DNA of 64,000 nucleotides from Rhodovulum sulfidophilum. Its GTDB lineage: Bacteria; Pseudomonadota; Alphaproteobacteria; Rhodobacterales; Rhodobacteraceae. Each line of letters begins with the position of its first letter. The first letter of the stretch is position 1. The notes under the pieces were generated by a model. It was not told where the DNA came from and ran no database searches. It saw only the letters and a list, made by a program, of their open reading frames with translations. The translations under genes and the position numbers were made by a program. The stretch lies in contig QFPW01000014.1 of NCBI GenBank assembly GCA_003241785.1, positions 56,499 to 120,498 of the forward strand, in the 5' to 3' direction. Of the stretch, positions 32,887 through 40,736 are shown one piece after another.

Positions 32887-32995
32887 GCCGGAGCGCCGGG
32901 CCTCGCGGCGCGCTCGACGCTGGCGCGGCCCGGGCCCCATGATCGGACGGGCCCGCAGCGGCGCGCGCGCGGAGCACGCCGCGCGTCGGCGCCGG

Positions 32996-33220
32996 CTAGC
33001 GGTCGTCGCCGCCGCGGCGGTGCGTGGGCTTGATGAAGGCGCGCTCGATCGCCGCGAGCGCGCGGGCGCCCAGCCGGAACAGCCCGGCGCGCAGGCCAGC
33101 CTCGACCGGCCGGCCGAACCAGCCGGTCTCGATGCGGTCCCGGCTGATGGGCCTCGCGCGTCCCCCGCGTCCGGATCGGGGCTGCGCGTCGCGCGGGGGC
33201 GATTGGGCGGTGTCGAGCAA
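32996..33220 (-). CDS. Weak hypothetical small ORF
   Basis: A 74-codon frame starting at TTG 33220. The C-terminal part (DRIETGWFGRPVEAGLRAGL, then FRLGARALAAIERAFIKPTH) looks protein-like and could form an amphipathic helix, but the N terminus is low-complexity, no ribosome site precedes it, and the frame stays open upstream without a start codon. It may be a real small protein, a gene fragment or chance in GC-rich DNA. No family recognised. Confidence 0.25.
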   Translation of the reverse strand: MLDTAQSPPRDAQPRSGRGGRARPISRDRIETGWFGRPVEAGLRAGLFRLGARALAAIERAFIKPTHRRGGDDR

Positions 33221-33283
33221 GAGAGGTCCAGCGATCCCCGGAAGCTCGGCCGGAGCCCCGGGTGGGGCGCCCGGGATCCAGCG

Positions 33284-33374
33284 GGCCGGTGAGGGACTGC
33301 TAACTCCCCACCGGCCCTCGCCGGCCAGCCCGACAGAGGTGAACGGGCAGCGGCTGCAATGAAGATATCACCTC
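33284..33374. other. Two adjacent stem-loops in the gene-poor region
   Basis: Stem 1 (33284-33317) has arms GGGCCGGTG-A-GGGA and TCCC-C-CACCGGCCC with loop CTGCTAAC, about 13 pairs. Stem 2 (33336-33374) has outer arms GAGGTGA/TCACCTC around an inner GCAGC-G-GCTGC. There is no coding explanation. Candidate small RNA or DNA structural element; function unknown. Confidence 0.5.
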
Positions 33375-33450
33375 GGATAGCGCCCCGAAACGGCTTCCCA
33401 CACCGCGGCGCAGCATCGGCGAACCGTCGCTGAGAGCGGAAATCCGCCGC

Positions 33451-34542
33451 TCAGGTGGTGATCGGCGCGGCCTTGATCGCATAGGCGAAGGTCGGCGCGT
33501 CGAGGCAGTCGACGAGGGCGCCGGCGACCTCGGCCTGCGGATACATGAGAAAGGCGACGCGGTGGTCGGAGCCGGGCAGCACGACGTCGTGCGCGTCGTT
33601 GTAGGCCATCCAGTTGCCCTCCCAGGCGCCGAAGAGCTTCGCCCGCGCGGCGGTCACCACCGCGCTGTCGAGCGCGTTGTCGCCCGGCGGCTCCTCGAGC
33701 ACGACCTTGCGCACGTCGGCGGGGTCGACCGGCACCCAGCCCGGCCCGTCGAGAAAGACCTCGGCCCGGCAGTGCTGGGCCTTGGTGATGACCTCGCTTC
33801 CGGCGCCGAGGCTCTTGTAGCCGAAGGCCGAGGGTGCCACTCGGATGCCGTATAGATCGCGCGCCGGCACCCCAGAGGCGCGGGCGAGGGCGACGTAGAG
33901 CGCGTTGAGATCGGCGCATTTGCCGCCCAGGTCGCCGCTCTCGAGCATGCTCGCCACGTCGCCGATACCGCAGCCGCGCACCTCGGCCACGCGTTCGGTG
34001 TTGTCGACCACCCATTCGTAGATCGCGCGCGCCTTCGCGAGGTCGGTCGCGGCGCCGGCGGTGATCCGTTCCGCCGTCTCCTTCACGATCCCGTCGGTCG
34101 GCATCAGATGCGTCGCGGCGAGGTAACGCGCGCGCGCCTCCGGGCTGAGCGGCGCGGCGCCGGTCGCGTCCAGCACGTCGCCCCGGTCCCGGGCGCGGAA
34201 CCGGCTCACGATCGTGAGCCGGGGCGTCGCGATCTCGGCGGGGAACTCGGCGCGCAGGATCCGCGCGCCGCTCGGCGGATCGATGACGACCTCGGCGACC
34301 GCGGCGTCGCCATGCCATTCGTCGCCCTCCGGCGCGATCCAGTCCGCCTCCGCGATCGAGGGCAGCGGCATCCAGGCCGTCACGGGGCCCGACTGCTTCC
34401 GGATGTCGAGCGTGGTCGTGACGGCGTAGCCGCGCCAGGCGCCGGGCTTCGGGTCGAACTCCGCCGCGGCGAAGGCGTCGCGCGGCAGGGCGCCGAGCGC
34501 CGCCACGCCCGCGGCGGTGCCGAGAAACTCACGTCGGTTCAT
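33451..34542 (-). CDS. Tat-exported transglutaminase-like protein
   Basis: A 363-residue exported protein. The N terminus MNRREFLGTAAGVAALGALP is a Tat signal. The C-terminal transglutaminase-like core has the catalytic Cys in LGGKCADLNALYVALARASG, His in TKAQHCRAEVFLDG, and Asp in PGWVPVDPADVRKVV. Such bacterial domains act as proteases, amidases or cross-linkers; this class is annotated as transglutaminase domain proteins of unknown substrate. Its start overlaps the 3' end of tlpA by 14 bp, so expression is coupled to a thiol-redox protein. Confidence 0.9.
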   Translation of the reverse strand: MNRREFLGTAAGVAALGALPRDAFAAAEFDPKPGAWRGYAVTTTLDIRKQSGPVTAWMPLPSIAEADWIAPEGDEWHGDAAVAEVVIDPPSGARILRAEFPAEIATPRLTIVSRFRARDRGDVLDATGAAPLSPEARARYLAATHLMPTDGIVKETAERITAGAATDLAKARAIYEWVVDNTERVAEVRGCGIGDVASMLESGDLGGKCADLNALYVALARASGVPARDLYGIRVAPSAFGYKSLGAGSEVITKAQHCRAEVFLDGPGWVPVDPADVRKVVLEEPPGDNALDSAVVTAARAKLFGAWEGNWMAYNDAHDVVLPGSDHRVAFLMYPQAEVAGALVDCLDAPTFAYAIKAAPITT

Positions 34543-35098
34543 CTCGCGTCTCCGGGTTGAGGGCGCCCCGCGCGGGCGCCGGTTCGGTGAGGTCGTCGAG
34601 GAGGTCGAGCGTCGTGGCCGCGTCCCAGGCGACGTCGCCGTCGGCCGCGAGCGCGGGCGCGCCGGGGCCCATGAAGACGAAGCTCGCGGGCAGGCCGGAG
34701 ACGCCCCAGGCGCGCGCCGCCGCGAGATCGGGGTCGAGCAGCACGGGAAAGCGCGCCGGCCGCGTCTCGAGGAAGCGCGCGACCCGCGCCGCCACCTCGC
34801 CGACATCGATCGCGACGACGCGGATCTCCGGCCGCGCCGCCGCCATCCGGTCGAGCGCCGCGAGCTCCGGCACGCAGGGCGGGCACCAGGTGGCGAAGAA
34901 ATGCACGATGATCGGGCCGGTCTCCCCCGGGGGGACGGCTTCCGCGCCGCCGCCGAGCCGGTCGAGGCGGAGCGGCGGCTTCGGGTCGCCGGCATAGGGC
35001 AGGAGCTCGGCCGGCCGCGCGGGCGTGGCGACGAGCGCGCAGAGAAGGGCCGTGGCGGCGAGGCCTGCCCGCGCGGGGCGGGCGAGGCCGGGGGGCAT
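34529..35098 (-). CDS. TlpA-type periplasmic thioredoxin
   Basis: A 189-residue thiol-disulfide protein. A signal peptide (residues 1-31, ending near ATPARPAE) precedes a TlpA/ResA fold with active site HFFATWCPPCVPELAALDRM, the cis-Pro loop VSGLPASFVFMGPG, and a central insertion RFLETRPARFPVLLDPD. TlpA proteins reduce periplasmic thiols, often for cytochrome c or oxidase maturation. ATG 35098 was chosen because it gives a clean signal peptide; ATG 35134 is possible. It overlaps the downstream transglutaminase gene, perhaps keeping that enzyme's catalytic Cys reduced. Confidence 0.9.
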   Translation of the reverse strand: MPPGLARPARAGLAATALLCALVATPARPAELLPYAGDPKPPLRLDRLGGGAEAVPPGETGPIIVHFFATWCPPCVPELAALDRMAAARPEIRVVAIDVGEVAARVARFLETRPARFPVLLDPDLAAARAWGVSGLPASFVFMGPGAPALAADGDVAWDAATTLDLLDDLTEPAPARGALNPETRDEPT

Positions 35099-35163
35099 GT
35101 CGTCCCGAACCTCGGGAACGCGGGCGATGGCCATGGAGGATGTTTTGGGTCGGCGCCGCCCCT

Positions 35164-35208
35164 TGTCAACTTGACCGGTGTCAACTTGCCCGGTGTCAAC
35201 TTGACCGG
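35164..35208 (+). repeat. Three tandem 15-bp repeats upstream of selD
   Basis: The unit TGTCAACTTGACCGG is repeated at 35164-35178, 35179-35193 (one change, A to C) and 35194-35208, exactly in register. Each unit contains the near-palindrome TCAACTTGA and a TTGAC that could serve as a -35. They lie 53-97 bp before the selD start and 66 bp before the divergent tlpA start, so they may be regulator sites for either gene. Confidence 0.88.
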
Positions 35209-35260
35209 GTGGCAAGGCCGGGCCGCGCGCGCTATTTTCGAGGCGATGGAGGAGGCGGAC

Positions 35261-36328
35261 ATGGCGGATGGACCCGAGATCAGCGAACGGCCGGCGGTCC
35301 GGCTGACCGAGCTCGCGCATGGCGGCGGCTGCGGCTGCAAGATCGCGCCCGGGGTTCTGAGCGAATTGCTCGCGGGGCAGCCGATGCTCCGGGCCTTCCC
35401 GAACCTGCTCGTGGGCACCGAGACCGCCGACGACGCCGCCGTCTGGCGGATCGACGACGAGACCTGCGTGATCGCGACCACCGATTTCTTCATGCCGATG
35501 GTCGACGACCCCGCCGATTTCGGCCGGATCGCCGCGACCAACGCGATCTCGGACGTCTATGCGATGGGCGGGCGGCCGATCCTGGCGCTGGCGATCCTCG
35601 GGATGCCGATCGAGAAGCTCGCCCCCGAGGTGATCCGCGCGATCCTGAAGGGCGGCGCCGAGGTCTGCGGCGCGGCGGGGATCCCGGTCGCGGGCGGGCA
35701 TTCGATCGACGCGCCGGAGCCGATCTACGGCCTCGCGGTGATCGGCCTCGTCGCGCCCGACCGGCTGCGGCGCAACAGCGGCGCGCGGCCCGGCGACGCG
35801 CTCATCCTGACCAAGGGGCTCGGGGTCGGGATCTATTCCGCTGCGATCAAGAAGGGCGTGCTCGACGCGGCGGGCTATGCCGAGATGATCGCCTCGACCA
35901 CGCTCCTGAACCGCGTCGGCGCGCTGATCGCCGAGGATCCGGAGGTGCATGCGATCACCGACGTCACCGGCTTCGGCATCCTCGGCCACGGGCTCGAGAT
36001 GGCGCGCGGCTCCGGCGCGACGCTCCGGATCGCCGCGGCGGAACTGCCGTTCCTCGGCCAGGCCGAGGCGCTCGCCGAGGCCGGGTTCGGCACCGGCGCC
36101 TCGACGCGCAACTGGGCGAGCTACGGCGCGGAAGTGCGGCTGCCGGAGGGCTATCCCGACTGGCGCCGCAAGCTCCTCACCGACCCGCAGACCTCGGGCG
36201 GCCTCCTCGTCGCCTGCGCCGAGGGCGCCGCCGACATGCTGCTCGCCGCGATCCAGGCCGAGGGCTATCCGATGGCGCGCCGGATCGGCGAGGTGGTGGC
36301 GGGTCCCCCGGTGGTGGAGGTCACGTAG
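35261..36328 (+). CDS. selD: Selenide, water dikinase (selenophosphate synthetase)
   Basis: SelD makes selenophosphate from selenide and ATP, the selenium donor for SelA. The 355-residue protein carries the active site LTELAHGGGCGCKIAPGVL, with Cys24 and Lys27 matching the catalytic Cys17/Lys20 of E. coli; the redox position is Cys, not Sec. Other conserved parts are TTDFFMPMVDDPADFGRIAA, ATNAISDVYAMGG and LLTDPQTSGGLLVACA. ATG 35261 follows GGAGGCGG; 35246 is an alternative. The gene converges on selC/selB, completing the selenocysteine set. Its TAG stop is supplied by a family B palindrome. Confidence 0.96.
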   Translation: MADGPEISERPAVRLTELAHGGGCGCKIAPGVLSELLAGQPMLRAFPNLLVGTETADDAAVWRIDDETCVIATTDFFMPMVDDPADFGRIAATNAISDVYAMGGRPILALAILGMPIEKLAPEVIRAILKGGAEVCGAAGIPVAGGHSIDAPEPIYGLAVIGLVAPDRLRRNSGARPGDALILTKGLGVGIYSAAIKKGVLDAAGYAEMIASTTLLNRVGALIAEDPEVHAITDVTGFGILGHGLEMARGSGATLRIAAAELPFLGQAEALAEAGFGTGASTRNWASYGAEVRLPEGYPDWRRKLLTDPQTSGGLLVACAEGAADMLLAAIQAEGYPMARRIGEVVAGPPVVEVT

Positions 36329-36348
36329 GGTGGGCGATTCCGCCCACC
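36325..36348 (+). repeat. Family B palindrome supplying the selD stop codon
   Basis: GTAGGGTGGGCGATTCCGCC plus CACC; the TAG at its second base (36326-36328) is the selD stop. The remaining sequence up to the tRNA-Sec gene includes CCCGATG/CATCGGG arms (36356-36377) that could end transcription from either side. Confidence 0.85.
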
Positions 36349-36369
36349 ATCCCCGCCCGATGCCGGGCA

Positions 36370-38409
36370 TCATCGGGCCGGCGAAGGAGAATGGGAGTCG
36401 AACCCACCCGGGACGGTCTCGCCGCCCCACCCGGATTTGAAGTCCGGACGCCCCACCGGGGACGATTCTCCTCCATGATCCTCCGGCCCCGGGCCGAAGA
36501 GATCGGCGCGGTGCGGATTGATACGTCTGAGGTCGCCGCGCCGCAAGGTGAGCCCGGCGCGGTCGAAGAAGTCGAGGATCTGGATCGCGACCTTGCGGCC
36601 GTTGTCCATCCGGTCGCGAAACGCCGCCGCGGCGAACCAGCCCTCGGGCGCCGCGGCCGACAGGTCGCGCGCGAAACCCGCCATCTCGGCCGTGGTGGCG
36701 CGCGGGAAGAAATGGTCCTTCGCGATCTCGTCGACGCGCCCGGCGCGGGCGCAGAGCTTCAGCACCCGCCGGATTTCGCCCTCCTCGACGCCCCAGGCGG
36801 TCGCGAGGTCGCGCACCCGGGGCGGGCGGAACCGCGCCGCGCCGCCGATCTCCGCCGCGATCCGGTCGAACAGCGCCTCGTCGGCCGGCGTCAGCCGCGC
36901 CTCGTGCCCGGGGAGGCGCACGAAGGCGCCCTCGAGCCGCAGGTGCCCGGCCGCCGCCTCGCCGTGGAGGAAATCGAGGAAATCCTCCTTCGCGAGCCGC
37001 GTCGGGGCGGCGAGCCGCAGCCGCTCGCGCGCCATGCCCTGAAGCTCGGGGTTCTCCAGATGATAGGCCGCGAGCGTCGCCACGAGCGCGGCGCGAAGCG
37101 CCCCGGTTCCGCCGGCGGCGACCAGGATCGCGCCGATCCGCTCGGCGCCGGCGCCGCGGATCGCCTCGGCGCGCTCGGCCTCGGTCAGGGCGCGGTCGCG
37201 GGCGAAGGCGCGCGCATCGACCGGCCCGGTCGCGAGCATGCCGCGCAGCGCCGCCGCCGGTTCGGGGGCGGCGGCCGCCGCGAGAAAGGCCAGCCGCGCC
37301 TCGGTCCGGCGCTTGCGCGCCGGGGCGCGGAGGTCGAGGAACCGGCCGCCGCCGATGGTGCGCCGGGCCGAGACGTCGCGCAGGATGAAGCGGTCGCCCA
37401 CGACCGCCGCGACCGGGCGGTCGAGCACCAGCTGCGCGAGCCCGGTCTCGCCGGGGCCGATCGGGGCGCCGAGCGGCACGACGCGGGCGCCGATCTCGGT
37501 CGATCCGCAATGGAGCCGGGCCGGGAACCAGGTGCCGAGCGGCTTCGGCTCGGAGGCGAGCACGCGGAGGCGCGCGTCGATCCGGTCGGTCGGCGCGTGG
37601 AGCGCGGGATCGAGCACGAGGTCGCCGCGCGCGACCGCGTCCCTGGTGATCCCGTCGCCCGCGAGGTTGAGCGCGCAGCGCTGGCCGGCGAGGCCGCGCT
37701 CGGCCGGGGTGTTCTGCGCGTGGAGCGAGCGGATGCGCGCCGGGCGGCCGGAGGGGCTGACCACCACCCGGTCGCCGACCGCCATCGCGCCCGAGATCAT
37801 CGTCCCGGTGACGATCGTGCCCGCGCCGGTGAGCGTGAAGGCGCGGTCGACCGCGAGCCGCGCCCGGCCGGTCGCCGCGCGCGCCCCGGTCGCGCGCTCC
37901 GCCGCCGCGAGATGCGCGCGCAGCGCCGGGATCCCGGCGCCCGTCGGCGCCGAGACCAGGAAGACCGGCGCGCCCGCGAGCGTGGTCGGGGCGAGCAGGG
38001 CCGTGATCTCCTCCGTCACCGCCGCGATCCGCGCGGGCTCGGCGAGATCGGCCTTTGTGAGCGCGACCGCGCCCCGCGCGACGCCGAGCAGGTCGAGGAT
38101 CGCGAGATGTTCGGTGGTCTGCGGCATCACCCCGTCGTCGGCGGCGACGACGAGGAGCGCGAAGTCGATCCCCCCGGCGCCGGCCAGCATCGTATGGACG
38201 AATTTCTCGTGCCCCGGCACGTCGACGAAGCCGGTGATCCCGGCCTCCTCCGGCCCGAGCTCCGATCCGAGCCGGGCATAGGCGAAGCCGAGGTCGATGG
38301 TGATCCCGCGCGCCTTCTCCTCGGCGAGCCGGTCGGCGTCGATCCCGGTCAGCGCCTTCACCAGCGCGGTCTTGCCGTGGTCGATGTGCCCCGCCGTGCC
38401 GATGATCAT
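36370..38409 (-). CDS. selB: Selenocysteine-specific elongation factor SelB
   Basis: SelB is the GTPase that delivers Sec-tRNA-Sec to UGA codons marked by a SECIS hairpin. The 679-codon frame opens MIIGTAGHIDHGKTALVKAL (P-loop, EF-Tu-like), with RGITIDLGFAYARLGSE, DVPGHEKFVHTMLAGAGGID and the ALTKADL guanine motif. The C-terminal winged-helix repeats bind the SECIS. The protein likely ends functionally near RRINPHRADLFG; the last 35 or so residues (GGESSPVGRPDFKSGWGGET and on) are the translation of the tRNA-Sec gene, since no earlier stop is in frame. Start overlaps selA (ATGA). Confidence 0.95.
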   Translation of the reverse strand: MIIGTAGHIDHGKTALVKALTGIDADRLAEEKARGITIDLGFAYARLGSELGPEEAGITGFVDVPGHEKFVHTMLAGAGGIDFALLVVAADDGVMPQTTEHLAILDLLGVARGAVALTKADLAEPARIAAVTEEITALLAPTTLAGAPVFLVSAPTGAGIPALRAHLAAAERATGARAATGRARLAVDRAFTLTGAGTIVTGTMISGAMAVGDRVVVSPSGRPARIRSLHAQNTPAERGLAGQRCALNLAGDGITRDAVARGDLVLDPALHAPTDRIDARLRVLASEPKPLGTWFPARLHCGSTEIGARVVPLGAPIGPGETGLAQLVLDRPVAAVVGDRFILRDVSARRTIGGGRFLDLRAPARKRRTEARLAFLAAAAAPEPAAALRGMLATGPVDARAFARDRALTEAERAEAIRGAGAERIGAILVAAGGTGALRAALVATLAAYHLENPELQGMARERLRLAAPTRLAKEDFLDFLHGEAAAGHLRLEGAFVRLPGHEARLTPADEALFDRIAAEIGGAARFRPPRVRDLATAWGVEEGEIRRVLKLCARAGRVDEIAKDHFFPRATTAEMAGFARDLSAAAPEGWFAAAAFRDRMDNGRKVAIQILDFFDRAGLTLRRGDLRRINPHRADLFGPGPEDHGGESSPVGRPDFKSGWGGETVPGGFDSHSPSPAR
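36382..36474 (-). tRNA. selC: tRNA-Sec (anticodon UCA)
   Basis: On the minus strand the gene begins GGAGGAGAATCGTCCCC. An eight-pair acceptor stem (GGAGGAGA with TCTCCTTC), an extended D arm (CGTCCC-CGGT-GGGGCG), the anticodon loop CTTCAAA with TCA at 36440-36438, a long variable arm and a T loop GTTCGACT make it a clear selenocysteine tRNA. The discriminator is G; CCA is not encoded (CCG follows). Length is 93 nt. It lies entirely inside the 3' end of the selB open frame. Confidence 0.96.
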
Positions 38410-39761
38410 GGCCGGGCCTCCGCGAGGCTGGCGAGAAAGCCCTCCGCGTCCTCGAGGCAGCGCAGGTCGAGGATCAGCGCGCCGCCCGCGACATGGCCGA
38501 GGATCGGCCGGGGCAGGGCGCGGAAGGCGGCGGCGAGCCGCTCCGGCGCCAGCCCCGAGAGCCGCAGCCCCGCGCTCGGCAGCGTCTCGACCGGCAGCGC
38601 GCCCGATCCGACCTGGCTCGCGCACCGCGCGACCTCGACCGTGACGCCGGGCAGGAGCGCCGCGACCTCGGGCGCGAGGCGTTCCGCGAGCGCGCGGATC
38701 TCCGCCTCGGGGCGGCCGAGCAGGCGCGCGGTCGGCAGCCGCTCGGCGAGGCGGTCCGGGTCGCGGTAGAGCCGGAGCGTCGCCTCGAGCGCCGCGAGGC
38801 GGATCTTGTCGAGCCGGAGCGCCCGCTTCATCGGATTGGCGTTGATCGCGGCGATCAGGTCGCGCCGCCCGACGATCAGCCCCGCCTGCGGCCCGCCGAG
38901 CAGCTTGTCGCCCGAGAAGGTGACGAGATCGGCCCCCTCGGCGACGGTTTCGCGAACCGTCGGCTCGCGGGAGATCCCGAAGCGCGCGAGATCCATCAGC
39001 GTGCCCGAGCCGAGGTCGTTGATCAGCGGCACGCCGGCCTCGCGCGCGATGCCCGCGAGCTCCGCGCCCGGCACTTCCCGGGTGAAGCCCTCGATCCGGT
39101 AGTTCGACGGATGCACCTTCAGGATCAGCCCGGTCTCGGGCGCGAGCGCTCCGCGATAATCCTTCGCATGGGTGCGGTTGGTGGTGCCGACCTCGCGCAG
39201 CGTCACCCCGGCGCGGGCCATGATGTCGGGCATCCGGAAGGCGCCGCCGATCTCGATCAGCTCGCCGCGCGAGACGATCGCCTCGCGGCCGGCGCCGACC
39301 GTGTTGAGCGCGATCAGCACGGCGGCGGCGTTGTTGTTGACGACGGTCGCGTCCTCGGCGCCGGTGAGCTCGGTCAGGAGGCCGCGCAGGTGGGAATCGC
39401 GCTCGCCCCGCCGCCCGGTCGAAAGGTCGAACTCGAGCGCCGCCGCCTCGCGCATCGCGCCGACCGCAGCCTCGATCGCCGCCTCGGCGAGCAGCGCGCG
39501 GCCGAGGTTGGTGTGCAGCACCGTGCCGGTGAGGTTGAAGAGCGGGCGCAGCGCCGAACGATCGGCGGCGGCGAGCCGGAGCGCGAGCGCGCCCGCGATA
39601 TCCCGGGGCATCGCCGCGCCGGCCCGGATCTCGCCAAGCAGCCGCCGCGCCGCCGTGGTGACGCGCGCGCGGCCGTGGCGCTCGACGAGCGCCGGTTCCG
39701 CGCGGAGCAGGCGGTCGACGGAGGGCAGGTCGCGCAGGTCGCGCCTCGGTTCGCCGTCCAT
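38406..39761 (-). CDS. selA: L-seryl-tRNA(Sec) selenium transferase
   Basis: SelA is a decameric PLP enzyme that converts Ser-tRNA-Sec to Sec-tRNA-Sec using selenophosphate. The 451-residue protein begins with the tRNA-binding helical region (DLRDLPSVDRLLRAEPALVE), then LRPLFNLTGTVLHTNLGRAL, VNNNAAAVLIALNTVG, VGTTNRTHAKDYRGAL, and the PLP-Lys loop ADLVTFSGDKLLGGPQAGLI. Stop and start positions show tight packing: three bases after fdhE and a four-base overlap with selB. This places its expression with the formate dehydrogenase it serves. Confidence 0.96.
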   Translation of the reverse strand: MDGEPRRDLRDLPSVDRLLRAEPALVERHGRARVTTAARRLLGEIRAGAAMPRDIAGALALRLAAADRSALRPLFNLTGTVLHTNLGRALLAEAAIEAAVGAMREAAALEFDLSTGRRGERDSHLRGLLTELTGAEDATVVNNNAAAVLIALNTVGAGREAIVSRGELIEIGGAFRMPDIMARAGVTLREVGTTNRTHAKDYRGALAPETGLILKVHPSNYRIEGFTREVPGAELAGIAREAGVPLINDLGSGTLMDLARFGISREPTVRETVAEGADLVTFSGDKLLGGPQAGLIVGRRDLIAAINANPMKRALRLDKIRLAALEATLRLYRDPDRLAERLPTARLLGRPEAEIRALAERLAPEVAALLPGVTVEVARCASQVGSGALPVETLPSAGLRLSGLAPERLAAAFRALPRPILGHVAGGALILDLRCLEDAEGFLASLAEARP

Positions 39762-39764
39762 CGC

Positions 39765-40682
39765 TCAATACCCGATCAGGAACGGGTCGAACCCGGCGCG
39801 GCGCCATTCGGTCTCGCGCATCAGCGCGTCGAGGCCAAGGCTCGCGACATCGTCGGCGATCGCCTCGAGCCCCGCGTCCTTGGTCTGGTAGAGCACCTTC
39901 ACCCAGGAATGGCAGGCATCGCAGACCTCGGCCTTGATCACCGTCTCGCCCTCGCCGAGGCCGCGGTAGCCGATGCCCTTGGTCGAGCCGCAGGCGAGGC
40001 ACTTGACCCGCACCTCGTTCCACAACGTCTGGCAGGTGGCGCAGGCGGCGTAGCGCGCGCCCTCGATCCGGGGCAGCGCCATGATGACCGAGCTCGCCGG
40101 GCGGCCGCCGCAGCACGGGCAGACTCCGGTCCCGACCGGCACCAGACCCGCGGCGTCGAGGCCCGCCGCGAGCCGGCTCGCGTGGAGCTGGAGGCCGGCG
40201 GCGACGTAGAGATGCGCCGCGGCCTCCTCGACGGGCACCGTCGCGGCCACGAGATTGAGGACCATCCGCTCCCGCTCCGCCGGGGCCGCCGCGCGCGCCC
40301 GCTCCAGCGCCGCGCGCGCGGGCTCGGGTTGCGGGATCGCCCCGGCGCCGTCGAGCAGCGCCGCGATCGTCGCGTGCAGCGCCTCCGACCGGGCGAGCGT
40401 CGCGCCGTCGATCGGGGGCAGCGCCGCCGCGCGGGCGCGCGCGACCTGATCCGCCGGGATGCCCGGCGGAGCGGGCAGGTCGGCCGCGAGCCGGGCCTGC
40501 GATGCGGCGAGATCGGAGAGGAAGCGCAGATAGGGGCCGAGCCGGCTCGTCTCCGCGAGGAAGGCGAAGCGCTTGGCGCGGCGCGCGAAGAGCGCGACCG
40601 GATCCGGCGGGATCACGAAGGGCGCCTCGGCGATGACGCCGATCCTCGACGGCTCCGGGGCGATTTCGGGGGAAGGGGGCAT
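39765..40682 (-). CDS. fdhE: Formate dehydrogenase accessory protein FdhE
   Basis: FdhE is a cytoplasmic rubredoxin-like iron chaperone required for activity of respiratory formate dehydrogenases. The 305-residue protein has an N-terminal helical domain (FARRAKRFAFLAETSRLGPY) and a C-terminal domain with CxxC pairs: GTGVCPCCGGRPASSVIMAL, YAACATCQTLWNEVRVKCLA-C, and VCDACHSWVKVLY. ATG 40682 starts after a 54-bp gap from fdoI. Sitting directly between the enzyme genes and selA, it belongs to the same operon. Confidence 0.94.
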   Translation of the reverse strand: MPPSPEIAPEPSRIGVIAEAPFVIPPDPVALFARRAKRFAFLAETSRLGPYLRFLSDLAASQARLAADLPAPPGIPADQVARARAAALPPIDGATLARSEALHATIAALLDGAGAIPQPEPARAALERARAAAPAERERMVLNLVAATVPVEEAAAHLYVAAGLQLHASRLAAGLDAAGLVPVGTGVCPCCGGRPASSVIMALPRIEGARYAACATCQTLWNEVRVKCLACGSTKGIGYRGLGEGETVIKAEVCDACHSWVKVLYQTKDAGLEAIADDVASLGLDALMRETEWRRAGFDPFLIGY

Positions 40683-40736
40683 TCACACCTCCGGGCCGAC
40701 CGGCCACCGCTGGAGAGACGGGCTCCGCGCGCGAGC

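Larger units (their letters stand above)
32887..33450. other. Gene-poor 564-bp stretch
   Basis: Between cytochrome b561 and the transglutaminase gene there is no confident gene. It holds a weak minus-strand frame (32996-33220), two long inverted repeats (33284-33374), and a CTGAG...CTCAG stem at the transglutaminase stop (33430-33454) that may end that gene's transcript. The composition is GC-rich and non-repetitive, with no match I recognise to tRNA, rRNA, tmRNA, RNase P or 4.5S RNA. Confidence 0.6.

Noticed and set aside
33284..33317. Considered attC site or riboswitch
   Set aside because: Simple-site consensus motifs of attC and conserved cores of known riboswitches are absent, so only a stem-loop is reported.
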